NCBI GenBank assembly: GCA_028554755.1
Contig: JAPTOF010000015.1
Location: 9,900,501-9,964,500, forward strand
Direction of reading: 5' to 3'
From: Cordia subcordata
Taxonomy: Eukaryota; Streptophyta; Magnoliopsida; Boraginales; Cordiaceae
DNA: 64,000 bases
The notes under the pieces are model-generated. The model was not told where the DNA came from. It did no database searches and worked only from the letters and a program-made list of their open reading frames with translations. Shown one piece after another: positions 12,501 through 23,349 of the stretch. The number at the start of each line of letters is the position of its first letter. Position 1 is the stretch's first letter. The position numbers and the translations under genes are program-made.

Positions 12501-14772
12501 GAATTTCTACGTGGACACCAAATTAGCATTTTACTCCCTCTTTCAGAAGAGGTTCTCAAACTTTGACCAGGGTTAAAGTCAAAAAGAAATGACATGCTTG
12601 CTTAAAAGTGAGAAGATTCAAAGCATGGTCCATTAGCAGTGTACAGTAGCTCAGACAACTACAATATGTGTCTCAATAATATACCAACCTGAATAAACAG
12701 AAGAGCTCAGAAGCTAAAGCTGACATAAGATCTAGCAAAGACACAAATTCATGTATGCCTTTGTGAATATGACTTCAGAAGTGCTGGCATAAGTACAAAC
12801 CTGTGGAATCGGGTACTTCCACGTGTTAAGAGCTGTTAGTCCAATTGTATTTGAGCTCCCACCATGATATGCATTTCTTAGGGCAATCATGCCAAGGTTG
12901 CCACTGTACAGTCTTGCCATGAGCAGTGCTAATTCATTTGCTTCAGTCCCTGAATTTACAAAGTATACAACCTGCAAATCCAAAATGATGCCAAGAAGAG
13001 GTAATATTAGATTGTCTCATTAAAGATACAGGCAGGAATGTTCTGCTTGCTGAGTGTGTAAATGCACATAAAATGTGTATATGTTTCTATATCAAGTTTA
13101 CCCACATCTCTCCTTTTCACTTTTTCAGCTACATTTTTCTACTTTCCCCTTTTTTGGAGCATCAGATCATCAGAAGCAATAATATTTACTCTTCATTCAA
13201 CGTCAATATTTTGAATGTCAGTTTCATTCTGCTTATAATGATCACCTAATTTTGTGTCTCATCTTGCTTTCACTATATCTACTTAGATGTACTTCTAATA
13301 GGATGCAAACAGAGTGTACTATGATGCGAAGTGGTAGAATCTACAAAGTGCCAAGCAACAAAGGCAGATGAATGATTTAATAATCTAAAAATTGTGCAAA
13401 CTGCAAAATGAGGAACATAAAACAAAAATCATTTATAAAACATGTCGAAGTCATAATTAACGTCTCAAATGACTTCTGATGCAGTGACACCAAAACTTGC
13501 GATTATACAACAAGGATCCTAATGGAGATATAATTCACAGAGATTGTAGACATGTGTTAAAACCTTTAGATTCCCCGGCATCTTAGATGCCAATGCCTCA
13601 GCAAAATCAGCTATAGCATGGTGTAAATAAATAGTCGTAGCATGTTGAAGAAGCTTGCTTTGTTCCGTGATGGCATCCAGAACATCAGGATGGCAATGCC
13701 CACAGGATACAGTAACTATTCCAGCAAAGGCATCAAGATAACGCCTTCCCCTTTCATCAAACAAATATTGCATCTTCCCTTCAACTATGTTAAGCTGTGA
13801 ACATCATAGAAAAAGAAAAGTTAATGAACAAAACACTAACTTCAGCAAAACGCCGTTAAGCTAGACAACAAAAATTGTTAATGGCAGGATAAATGTTGAT
13901 CCGTGACAAGAAACAGAGGAAAAAGTGTAGGCAATCTAATATCAATCTTCAGTGTATTGAACAGAAAATAAGATATTTTAAAAGAATTATCCCGGGCAAA
14001 CTCAATTTCCAAAACCAAATATTGGAATGCATATCTTTTATCAACTCACACATAAAACTAAAGAAAAAAACTCCATTTTAAAAGACTTCAGATTAACAAT
14101 ATAAAAAAAAAAAAAGAGAGAAAAATTAAATCTAATAAAATTACATCGAGAGAACAATTAGAATATCAAGGCATTTCCACTTGAGCTTATCCTCTTTGGA
14201 GATTCCATTTTTTTTTTTCACAACACATGCTCTTCGAAAAATCAAATTTTCAACTTTTTCATTTCCTTTACTAAGGACCGGTTTAGATTTGCTTTTTTTT
14301 TTTTTCCCAAAAAAAGCACTTTTTTTTTTGAAAACTTACATTATTTAAAAAAAAAAATGACTTCTAAAACAGTTAAAACTCTTAAAAAAAAGCTTAACTA
14401 TAGCTCTTTTTAGAAGCTCAAATCTTTAGCTTCTAAAAAAACAACTTTCCAAAAACTGTTAAAAATCACTAATAGTAATCACATATGCATGCGAATCTAT
14501 ACATAAACGTATTCTTAGATTGAACGAAAGAGTATTACTGGTTTCTGGTAGTAGTAAAACAGAGAGGGACCCAAATACTTCTTCCGCTTCTGCAGAACCT
14601 CATCTGCTAAGGGACCCTTGTAAGGCTTTGGAATGTAGTCGAACGGCGGCAGCTCCGGTGGCGCCGCCGCTGCCGACGACGACGAGGAGAAGCCGCGGAC
14701 GGCCACTTCATGTAACCATTTGCGTTTCTGATCGGTCACCGCAACGTTCAAAAGCTTTCTCCGTAACGCCAT
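9552..14772 (-). CDS. AGT2: Alanine:glyoxylate aminotransferase 2 / PYD4-type, complete
   Basis: Class III PLP-dependent aminotransferase expected to transfer amino groups from alanine or beta-alanine to glyoxylate or pyruvate, in mitochondria or peroxisomes. Nine exons on the minus strand: 14772-14539, 13794-13564, 12971-12801, 12226-12083, 11986-11807, 11683-11458, 10121-10008, 9884-9798, 9595-9552. All have GT-AG borders and give 476 residues plus TGA, matching the family's 475-480. The N-terminus ([12 protein letters not shown], then an SSSSSAAAA run) looks like a mitochondrial presequence. Core motifs: [41 protein letters not shown], and [13 protein letters not shown], where the Schiff-base lysine ends exon 5. 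The C-terminus is [14 protein letters not shown]. The frame stays open across all joins. AGT2 versus PYD4 substrate preference cannot be decided from sequence. Confidence 0.95.
14270..14470. repeat. T/A-run-rich MITE-like repeat in AGT2 intron 1
   Basis: A cluster of poly-T and poly-A runs is mixed with AGCTTCTAAAA/TTTTAGAAGCT inverted motifs. This resembles the short fold-back elements elsewhere in the window. It sits wholly inside intron 1 (13795-14538), and its ends are not clear. Confidence 0.4.
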
Positions 14773-15475
14773 TCGCTTAATGATAACAATACACTTGCTA
14801 TTATGTATTTATGAGTTCGTATTTGTAACTTCTAATTGGCGCTCACTTATATAATTCGGGAGTATACTTGTACATGCAATAGAATTATATCTTCTACGAT
14901 ATAACTTTTGTTAAGTTTTTAATATTAATTATGTTTTAATAAGAGATTTTTAATAATTAAATAAAATATTTACATTGAGATATTTTTAGTAATTGAATAA
15001 AATATTTAAATTAAAAAAATAAAATTAAAAATAATTTGACGTAGAGAAAAATAATAAAAGATTTCTTAATATTATTTTTAAATATAAAATAATATCATGA
15101 ATTGGTGATTTGATAGATTTGAATTAATTATATATGAACTAAATACTTTGTCCATGAAAGAGAAAACTGATAACATGTGACATGTATATAAAAGTGCAAA
15201 TATATTTTATATAATATATACATTGTATATGCTTTCATTTGATTCTTTTTTTTTTTTTCTTTTTGATATCATTTTCTTATTTGTGTTCGACACGACACTG
15301 GCGTGGCAATTTTTGTAGTTTTATGGGGTTTTAAAGCTTATCCAAGGTTGGTAGAGATTCCACTTCCCAAAAATGGGAACGAAAGATTCTTCTTGTATTA
15401 TTTTGAGTTTTTCTATTACTATTTACTAATTTGGTTGCACGGGGCAAGGGTTTTTTTCAGAAAATACTGGTAAGC
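14773..15475 (-). promoter_or_regulatory. AGT2 5' flank / promoter
   Basis: Sequence immediately upstream of the AGT2 start codon, with a TATA-like CTTATATAATTC at about 14848-14859. It is strongly AT-rich. The whole block, together with exon 1, recurs at 19637-20530. The duplicated part ends near 15475, and a Helitron sits just beyond (15509). Confidence 0.55.
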
Positions 15476-15508
15476 TATTACTGTGTAAGGAATGGTTATA
15501 TAATCTAA

Positions 15509-16921
15509 CTAGTATGTTACCCGTGCAATTGTAGAGAATGTAACATATATAAATTAATATAATAAAAAGATTTAATTTTTTATCTATCTAAATGTTTCAA
15601 ACAAACTATATGAATGATTTTTTAATAAATTAAACAATAATAATACATATACGTTTAATAATATGTTATATTGGGAAAAAATTAGACCTACCTAATAAAG
15701 AGATTTGCAACCATATGATAGAAAAAGCCCATTATCGCTACTTATAGCTTAGTATTAAAACTAACTTTTCCATATGATCTTGAATAACTTGTTATATTTT
15801 ATCAAAACAAATAGAAATTAACGATGTCACTATGCTTTAAATACTATATAATGAATAGACTGCAATATATATGATAACATTTTAAGTTGTCAAGTTCTTA
15901 TATATTTGTCAATTGACAAAATTACGTTTGGGGTCTAAAATTAATTTACATATTAAAAAAGGATACATATTATTCTTAAAATGGAAGGAAGACTTATTTT
16001 CATTTTTTAAAAATATATTTAATATTTTAATGTAATAAATCATACCGGTTTAGTGAAAAAAAAAGCAACATTCTAATAGAAAATAAAAAAATAACATTCT
16101 AACAGTGATTAAGATAACATTAAAAAAAACATAAAAAATGTATTTTTAGACAGGAAGTTTAAATGAAAAACAAAAACCTGAATAGAGAACAGAAACCGAG
16201 ATAAATATACTATAACAGAGATAAATAAATACAACTCAAACGACAGATAAGGAACTAACATTTAAATAGATGTGCAAGATAGTAAAATAATAAGTAATTT
16301 TTTTTTTTGTACCTTCCTTCTCAAAAAACTATATACTGAGACAAAAATAAGGGAAATAACACTATGAATACAAACAAGCAAACAAACATACATACATACA
16401 TATATATGTATGTATATATATATGTATACACATGCATACGTACATATATATACACACACATATACATATGCAAAATTTTTAAATTTATAAGATATCACAA
16501 TCTGAAATTACAGAGAAATCGTGGTGATAAGACAATCCATCAAATTGCGATTATCTAAAACAAAAAGGAAGTGAATCTATCTGCTATGAGTGAGATTGGA
16601 ATGCATGAGCTTTATATGAAACTAAAATAATGATTTAACCATGATCTTAGTCTAGTGCTTAAGTGTAAATAATATATGAAAAAGGAAAGATTTTTTAGTG
16701 TAGGAAAAGGGAAGAAATCGAATTGAACAATAAATAAATAATTTAGTTGATTGCATAATTTAAGCAACAGAACTGTGATGTCCGTATATAAATTTCGAGA
16801 ACCTATGCATTAGAAACTTATTTTAAATAATTAAGTGGGGCAGTATACACGTGGCATGAAACTGGCGACGCCACTTGGCAATATTATATGCAACAGCGTC
16901 CGTTATATATAATAGTATAGA
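15509..16921 (-). mobile_element. Non-autonomous Helitron, 1.4 kb
   Basis: On the minus strand the element starts TCTATACTATTATATATAACGG at 16921 (preceded by A) and ends GCACGGGTAACATACTAG at 15509 (followed by T). These are the expected Helitron 5'-TC, 3'-CTAG and A|T insertion site. It creates no target duplication. The inside is AT-rich, includes a CATA/TATG microsatellite (16380-16470) and encodes no Rep/helicase. The 3' hairpin is weak. Confidence 0.7.
16380..16470. repeat. Interrupted (CATA)n/(TATG)n microsatellite
   Basis: Runs of CATACATACATA, TATGTATGTATA and CACACACATATA. Open frames on both strands here are microsatellite translations, not genes. Confidence 0.9.
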
Positions 16922-17244
16922 TATAGATAATATTATCATACAAAATGTATAATATATCATAAATATTTATTATCACTTTATAAAAATTAAAACTGAAAAA
17001 GGTACTAATTATCTTTTTGCTATTTTGATAAATTTGGAGTGTGATTAATCAAATAGTATAAAATAATTTGTGGAATCAAGAGATTTAGTGAATAAGGGGG
17101 TCGGAATATTCAATTTTATTTATTTTTTATTTTTTGCGTTTATCCAATATGATCAAATTGAAATTTGAGGTATAAAATTTACACACTAACCCAACAAAAA
17201 AGTAGATCTTTTTCTTTCTTTTCTCATAAGTACTATAATTTAGT
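16922..17244. other. AT-rich spacer without a recognised feature
   Basis: Very AT-rich sequence between the Helitron and the composite MITE. No gene or boundary was recognised. Confidence 0.4.
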
Positions 17245-18201
17245 AGGTGTTTGGTTTGGTTTTTTTTTTTTTTTTTTCCCTGACCAAACCTATTTAAAGC
17301 CTAATTTAAGCTAATGAAAGTGTTTGTTTTAATTAAAAAAGTGCTTTTTATAAGTGACTTTAAGTAGAAAATAAAAAGCTCTTCAACTTAGAGGGTGTTT
17401 TGGTTTGGCTTTTTTTCTGGTCAAACTTACTTAAAGCCTAATTTAAGCTAATAGAAGTGTTTGTTTTAATAAAAAATGTGTTTTTTTTAAGTAGCTTTAA
17501 GTAGAAAATAAAAAGCTCCCCAACTCCAGCTTTTGCTTTTTATGGCTTTAAGCACGTTGAATAAAAGCAAGTTTGACCAAATCATTTACTATCTTATCCT
17601 TACCGTTTTATTTTTATTACTAAAATATCTTTTCTCTTTTATCTTATATTTATCTTTTTAAATTATATTTTAATGTCCTTAATAGTTATTTGAACTATAT
17701 AACTTACTTTTTAACCCACTTTAATCAAATATGTAAATACTTATTTTTATAACTATAACTTTTATTCAAATACGTAACTACTTAAAGTTGACAATAAAAA
17801 AAAGTCACTTAAAGTTAAAAGTGCTTTAAGTAGCTTTTTGATAAGCCAATCCAAACACCCTATTAAACTTTTACTTTTTATGACTTTAAGCACTTGGAAA
17901 AAAAGTAAGTTGGACCAAATAATTTACTATTTTATCTTTACCTTTTTACTTTTATTACTAAAATACTTTTACTCTTTTATCTTATACTTACTTTTTTAAT
18001 TCTATTTTAATGTCCTTAACAGTTATTTTAACCATAGAACTTACTTTTCAACCCACTTTAATCAAACATGCAAATATTTATTTTTATAACTAAAACTTTT
18101 ATTTAAACAAGTAACTACTTAGAGTCGGTAATAAGAAAAGTCGTTTAAAGTCAGAAGTGCTTTAAGTAACTTCTTGATAAGCCAATTTAAACACCCTCTA
18201 A
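17245..18201. mobile_element. Composite MITE with doubled left and right ends
   Basis: Termini read GGTGTTTGGTTTGG on the left and GCCAATCCAAACACCC on the right, an inverted pair typical of plant MITEs. Unusually there are two left arms (from 17245 and from 17394), each followed by AAAGCCTAATTTAAGCTAAT, and two right arms (ending about 17861 and 18197). The right-arm units (about 17530-17861 and 17866-18197) are long direct copies including TTTAATGTCCTTAA and AACCCACTTTAATCAAA. The order is therefore L-L-R-R. No coding capacity. Confidence 0.75.
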
Positions 18202-18264
18202 TATGAGATTATATCTCAATATTTTATATCTCAATTATTTAACTTAGATAATTGTAATTTAGAT

Positions 18265-18377
18265 TTTTTATACAAAGTAATAATTTTTTTTGTAAACCCC
18301 CACCCCTCTGGGATTGAACCCAAGACTTTACGCTTAAAAAGAGATAGTTCCAATCACTTGGTCTATCCATAGATCCC
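18265..18377 (-). mobile_element. tRNA-derived SINE with 17-bp target duplication
   Basis: On the minus strand the element has a box-A-like GACCAAGTGATTGG and, about 40 bases later, box B GGTTCAATCCC, the internal RNA polymerase III promoter layout of tRNA-derived SINEs. It ends in an A/T-rich tail. Both flanks carry the identical ATAATTGTAATTTAGAT (18248-18264 and 18378-18394). At 113 bp it is short for the class but appears complete. Confidence 0.8.
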
Positions 18378-18419
18378 ATAATTGTAATTTAGATGAAATC
18401 AAACTTTTTATATTTATTT

Positions 18420-19323
18420 GGGTAAATGACATCGTACCCCCTGTGGGTATGCATAAATGTATAGTTAATCCTTAAAATTTAAAAATAGGCACTAAACTCC
18501 CTTGTCGTCTTATAAAATAAAACACACACACCCCATCTGTTAACTTGGTTTATTTTGACTAATAGAAAATGTAAAAAGACTTATATGCCCTTCAATAAAT
18601 ACACACATTGGAGCATCAAACACACAACACAAATCAAATCAAAATCCCCAATCAACTTCAAACCCAAACAACCCAGCAACACCGCCAAATGCTAACTCGC
18701 AACATTGGCCACTAACATACACGCCGCTGACGCCATGACATTCCTCGTTGTCTCGCGACCTTGCGCGCACTTTTTGAATGGCGATCTCACGCTAGCAGAA
18801 AAGCCCACCGTCAAGCTCAATACTTTGCGACTCCAAGGCCTTACCGGTGATTACTCTAGTCACCACACTTGACGCCGATGGCACCAAGCCACTCCCTCTT
18901 CACCAGTGATCCCGGTAGCAGTCTTCACATGTTGATTATCGCTGATAACACGCCTCTCTGTCACCCTGAAAAACCCACGAACTTGGAGCTCCCATCAGTG
19001 ACCATTTCGGTCACCTTTCACGGTGAAACAACTACCAATGCACTCCTTTTGAGATGAGGAAGCTAACGTACCTTGTTCCGGTGATTTCATCGCTCCGATG
19101 AAGAGATGCGAAAACAGCTTTGAGTATGAGCTTCAAGTTTTTTTTCCCTCTTCTAGGCATTCCTTTCCTCTTTTGTGAAAATGAGATTAATATAATTTTC
19201 TTTTTGTCAACATTATGGTTATTTTAAGAAAATAAAAACCCACACTTGAATTAATTTTTTTGAAAAGAAAAAAATTGAACTACACATATCAATCAAAAAA
19301 TAATAAATGATCATATATATATA

Positions 19324-19368
<45 letters not shown>

Positions 19369-19632
19369 CTATATGCGTTTTTATTTTCTTTTTTACTTTT
19401 TGCTTATAACGAGTAAAAGGGGTATTCTGGTCATAACATAAATTATTTTTAGTGATTGGATAGTCTTTTATTTGTATACCTGCACGAGAGGAGCGTGTCT
19501 AATATCTCCCATTAAATTTAATGAAAAAATTAATAGAGAGGGGTAACGTGTTATTATTGTTAACGACGACAGGGGATTTGGTGCTTTATTGTTAAAGTTG
19601 TTTTTAGTGATTTGATCGTCTTATAATGAGTA
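18420..19632. mobile_element. Long inverted-repeat element with GC-rich insert (Pack-MULE-like)
   Basis: The left arm (about 18425-18600) and the reverse complement of the right arm (about 19430-19632) share an ordered series of similar motifs (GCACTAAACTCCCTTGTCGTC versus GCACCAAATCCCCTGTCGTCG). Between them, 18615-19130 is clearly more GC-rich and codon-like than its surroundings. Its short open frame at 18869-19057 was not recognised. A (TA)n run lies at 19315-19366. The layout suggests a Mutator-type non-autonomous element that may have captured a gene fragment. The target duplication was not found. Confidence 0.45.
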
Positions 19633-19636
19633 AAAG

Positions 19637-20530
19637 AGTATTACTGGTTTCTGGTAGTAATAAAGCAGAGAGGGACCCAAATACTTCTTCCGCTTCTGCA
19701 GAACCGCATCTGCTAAGGGACCCTTGTAAGGCTTTGGAATGTAGTCGAACGGCGGCAGCCCCAGTGGCGCCGCCGCTGCCGACGACGACTAGGAGAAGCC
19801 GCGGACAGCCACGTCACGTAACCATTTGCTTTTCTGATCGATCACGGCAACGTTCAAAAGCTTTCTCCGTAACGCCATTCGCTTAATGATAACAATACAC
19901 TTGCTATTATGTATTTATGAGTTCGTATTTGTAACTTCTAATTGGCGCTCACTTATATAATTCGGGAGTATACTTGCACATGAAATAAAAATATATCTTC
20001 TACGATATAACTTTCGTTAAGTTTTTAATATTAATTATGTTTTAATAAGAGATTTTTAATAATTAAATAAAATATTTATATTGAGAAAAATAAAATTAAA
20101 AAGTAATTTGACGCAGAGAAAAATAATAAAAGATTTCTCAATATGATTTTTAAATATAAAATAGTATCATGAATTGGTGATTTGATAGATTTGAATTAAT
20201 TATATATGCACTAAAGACTTTGTCCATGAAAGAGATAACCCAAAATGATAACATATGACGTGTACTTAAAAATGCAAATATATTTTATATAATATATACA
20301 TTGTATATGCTTTCATTTGATTTTTTTTTTCCTTTTTGGTATTATTTTCTTATTTGTGTTCTACACGACACTGGCGTGGAAATTTTCGTAGTTTTATGGA
20401 GTTTTAATTGGTAGAGATTCCACTCCCCAAAAATGGGACCGAAAGATTCTTCTTGTATTATTTTGAGTTTTTCTATTACTATTTAATAGTTTGGTTGCAC
20501 AGGGTAGGGGTTTTTTTTTTTTTCCCAGAA
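19637..20530 (-). pseudogene. Duplicated AGT2 exon 1 plus promoter, with nonsense codon
   Basis: Near-identical second copy of 14531-15475 in the same orientation: the whole AGT2 exon 1 (ATG at 19878), its splice donor with some intron bases, and about 650 bp of upstream sequence. Codon 30, a TCG serine in the working gene, is TAG here (19789-19791), so no full presequence can be made. Exons 2-9 are absent nearby. Compared with copy A it has scattered substitutions and a deletion of about 35 bp in the AT-rich promoter part. Homology begins a few bases inside intron 1 and stops at AGAAAA, where a Helitron terminus begins. Confidence 0.88.
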
Positions 20531-20532
20531 AA

Positions 20533-21289
20533 CTAGTTGAAAAGTGCCGTGCAAAGCACGACCCATTGCCCAATAGTAATATTATAAGATATTTATATAA
20601 ATTATAATTTAATAAATAGAATTTTAATATAGTGAAAATGCAAATAACAAGTAACAGTACATCTTAATTTGCATTTTTATATATACTTTCGTGTAGTACA
20701 TTTTTTACATGGTAACAAAAAGAAGACTTCCATCATTTTATCTACTTTTGATGTTTCATGTGCAATAGTATCTAATTATTTACAAATTTATAACTATTAC
20801 GTACATTAACAATTGAGCGAGCAACCCATAATAGAAAAGTCATACAACATATTAAGAGGAGGTATTTCTAGAGCATATTCATTCCAAATTTTTCTTCAAC
20901 TTAGAAGTAGCTGTGACGTGCTTCTTTTCAGAAGATGATTCTTCAGAAACATATTCAACTTTTGTTTCCAGTCAAAAAAATGATTCTTTAGAAGTCATCA
21001 TCCTCGTGCTCCACCCTCATTGTTGTGGTAACGCTCCCGATAAGGCTTTGTAGGCACAACCTGGTCATCACTTTTCTCATCAAGTATGTGTTGCTTCCTC
21101 TCATCTTTCCTTCACAATTTGGTGCGAGATTACCTATTTGACCATAAAAGAAGCATTTGTCTAGTACTCCAAGAGTAAAGACAAGTTGAGAAGAAAAGAT
21201 GAAGGGGAACTACATTTCACACAAAAGCTTATGTAAATAGTTATTGGAGATGAGTAAAGATATGGAACATTTTAAAGTTTACTTTCCAT

Positions 21290-21322
<33 letters not shown>

Positions 21323-21395
21323 CATGTATATATGTATGGACCATTTTAAATAGAAGTTCATGTCAAAAGTTACCTGGTATTAGAGATAGTATAGA
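20533..21395 (-). mobile_element. Helitron 3' terminus; 5' end uncertain
   Basis: On the minus strand the 3' end has a strong hairpin, GTCGTGC TTT GCACGGC, then ACTTTTCAACTAG at 20533 followed by T. This is a textbook Helitron terminus. A possible 5' end, A|TCTATACTATCTC, lies at 21395, giving 863 bp, and it matches the TCTATACTA start of the other two Helitrons here. If that match is chance, the element may extend further right and include the SPIKE1 fragment. No helicase domain was seen. Confidence 0.6.
21285..21340. repeat. (CA)n(TA)n microsatellite
   Basis: CACACACACACACACA is followed by TATATATATATA. Confidence 0.9.
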
Positions 21396-21864
21396 TATGC
21401 ATCTTTCTCAGTATCGAGAAATAAACTTCACATGAATAGCTAAAGCCAACATGATTAAATGAGCATTCTGTCAATAAATCACATATGTATCTTAAAAGTA
21501 AAAGACAATTTTTGCTACTTGGAACAATTTTCAAGAAAGAATTCTTGAAATAACAAAATTAGGTCTCCAAATTCCTTTAGACAATTAAAAGAAACAGAAA
21601 ATATATAATATGTGTATTCAAAAAAGATACATAATATGACTAACAAAAAAAGGTCAACAATAAAGCAGCTTTATATATTATCACACTACTTTTTCTTGCT
21701 CTTGCTCACATGCTACATGAAGGCTCAAACAAAATTAAAGCAAATAGAAACAGATGAATCAATAAAATTTGAAGCTACAAGTAAACTAATCATGGGGAAT
21801 TAAAATATAATAATGTAAATTAATTATTTTAGTCCAAGAAATGTGGGTTATACTTACATCAGCA

Positions 21865-23340
21865 GGACCAAACTACAGATTAAAGTGAGCTGCAGATCCA
21901 TTTCGAGCAAGGTCCTTCGTTTAGCTAGAACTTAAACTTATAACGATTCCCAGGTGCATTAGAACCATCACAGGTAGATCTTGCAAAATTGGGTTCATGC
22001 AAGTGATCTCCTTGTTCAACAAACTCATAGATCATGCTCCCAATTCTCGAAGTATTTTCAAAATCAACAGCTCAGAGCTTTTCAATGTCCAGTCATAAAA
22101 CGCCCTTTACTGGTTTATGACCCTTGCGTTTAGGATCCTAGAAATTTAATACAACCAAGTTAATTGAAAACAAGAAATATCATTGGAGCATTTTGCATAT
22201 AAAAATCACAACCACTCAAAATATTTATATATGCATAAGACATGGGCATCAAGAAAAGGTTTCCTTAACCAAGATGCTAAACAATAAATTTCTATGCTAG
22301 TAATACATAAACAATCTAGAGCCTTCTAAAATTTCATTTTATTTTCTTTTATCAAAGTCAAGTTATTAATACACAGCTCAGTCCAAGTACCTTGGCTTAC
22401 CAACTAAAAACTAACTTACCATTACTGAACAAAAAGACCAACAATGTAGATCCAGACACTAAGTGCAGAGGAAAATTAGATCATCTTGGTCCATTTTGCA
22501 GCACCTCAGGGAGTTAGCCACAAATAAGTTAATATGCATTTCGATTGCCACCGGATTACTCTAGACATAACCAATCTGACAAACTACAAATGTAATATCT
22601 GCATTAGGGACAGAGACTGCAATAACCTAGATTTGTTCATAAAGAAAAGGACAATTATGGTCTACAATTGCAATATCAAATAAGAGATAAAAAAGAGTTT
22701 TTGGGATGTTGACCAAGCGAGAGGCTCTGTCGTAGTATAAATTAGAGACCAAGTAACCAAACCAACATCTTGTTGAACATGCCAAAAAATAGTTGCAGAA
22801 CTTTGTAGTTAATAGTGAGAAATGTATATCCTCATAATGAATCTTACCAAAGTAGATATTACAAACGAGCACAGAGTGGTAAAAACCAGTCTTAAGATGC
22901 ATACTTAGCAAGTTGAAGTTACTTGCACTATATAATGAGTCAATCGATAATGTAACCGAAGTGATACATGTAATAAGTAAATGACTAATTTTTGGATCTT
23001 CAAAAAGCTATAAAGGCTGGCACAAGAAATAATAACCAGACCTGGAGTGAGTCCTTAGTACAGCTTTCCTTGACTTTGTTTAAGTTTGATATTTCAACCA
23101 CAATAGAGTTTTCACCTGAATAACTAAGCTTTCCATCAAATGTGGTTTTCGCAGCTTGGTCCGAGGGACCATCTTGAGAAGTAGAACCTAAAACAATAGG
23201 AGCAAAAGGACTACTTGGAGAAGCAGGCCCACCAGAAGCAGTAGTAACACTGCTATCAAAGAGTGGAATCATGGCCCAGACAAAAGACTCCCTATAAGAT
23301 ATGATTCGAGACCAAACTTGCAATTTCTGTTTCTCTCTCT
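21865..23340 (-). pseudogene. SPIKE1 (DOCK-family GEF) pseudogene fragment
   Basis: Minus-strand exon-like block ending at 23042 encodes YRESFVWAMIPLFD, then SGGPASPSSPFAP and SIVVEISNLNKVKES. This matches the segment before and into the C2/DHR1 region of SPIKE1, the plant DOCK guanine nucleotide exchange factor for ROP GTPases. It ends in a GT donor. A second block, 22137 to about 21865, begins DPKRKGHKPVKGVL, the expected next exon, but has in-frame stops soon after (VL*LDIEKL*). Only these two of the many SPIKE1 exons are present. The fragment could be a captured gene piece inside a transposon or a truncated duplicate. Confidence 0.8.
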
Positions 23341-23349
23341 CTATCAAAT

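Noticed and set aside
14520..14780. Plus-strand open frame of 86 codons, repeated at 19626
   Set aside because: It is the complement of AGT2 exon 1, and its repetition only reflects the exon duplication.
16262..16558. Open frames on both strands rich in Tyr, Ile and Val
   Set aside because: They translate a CATA/TATG microsatellite.
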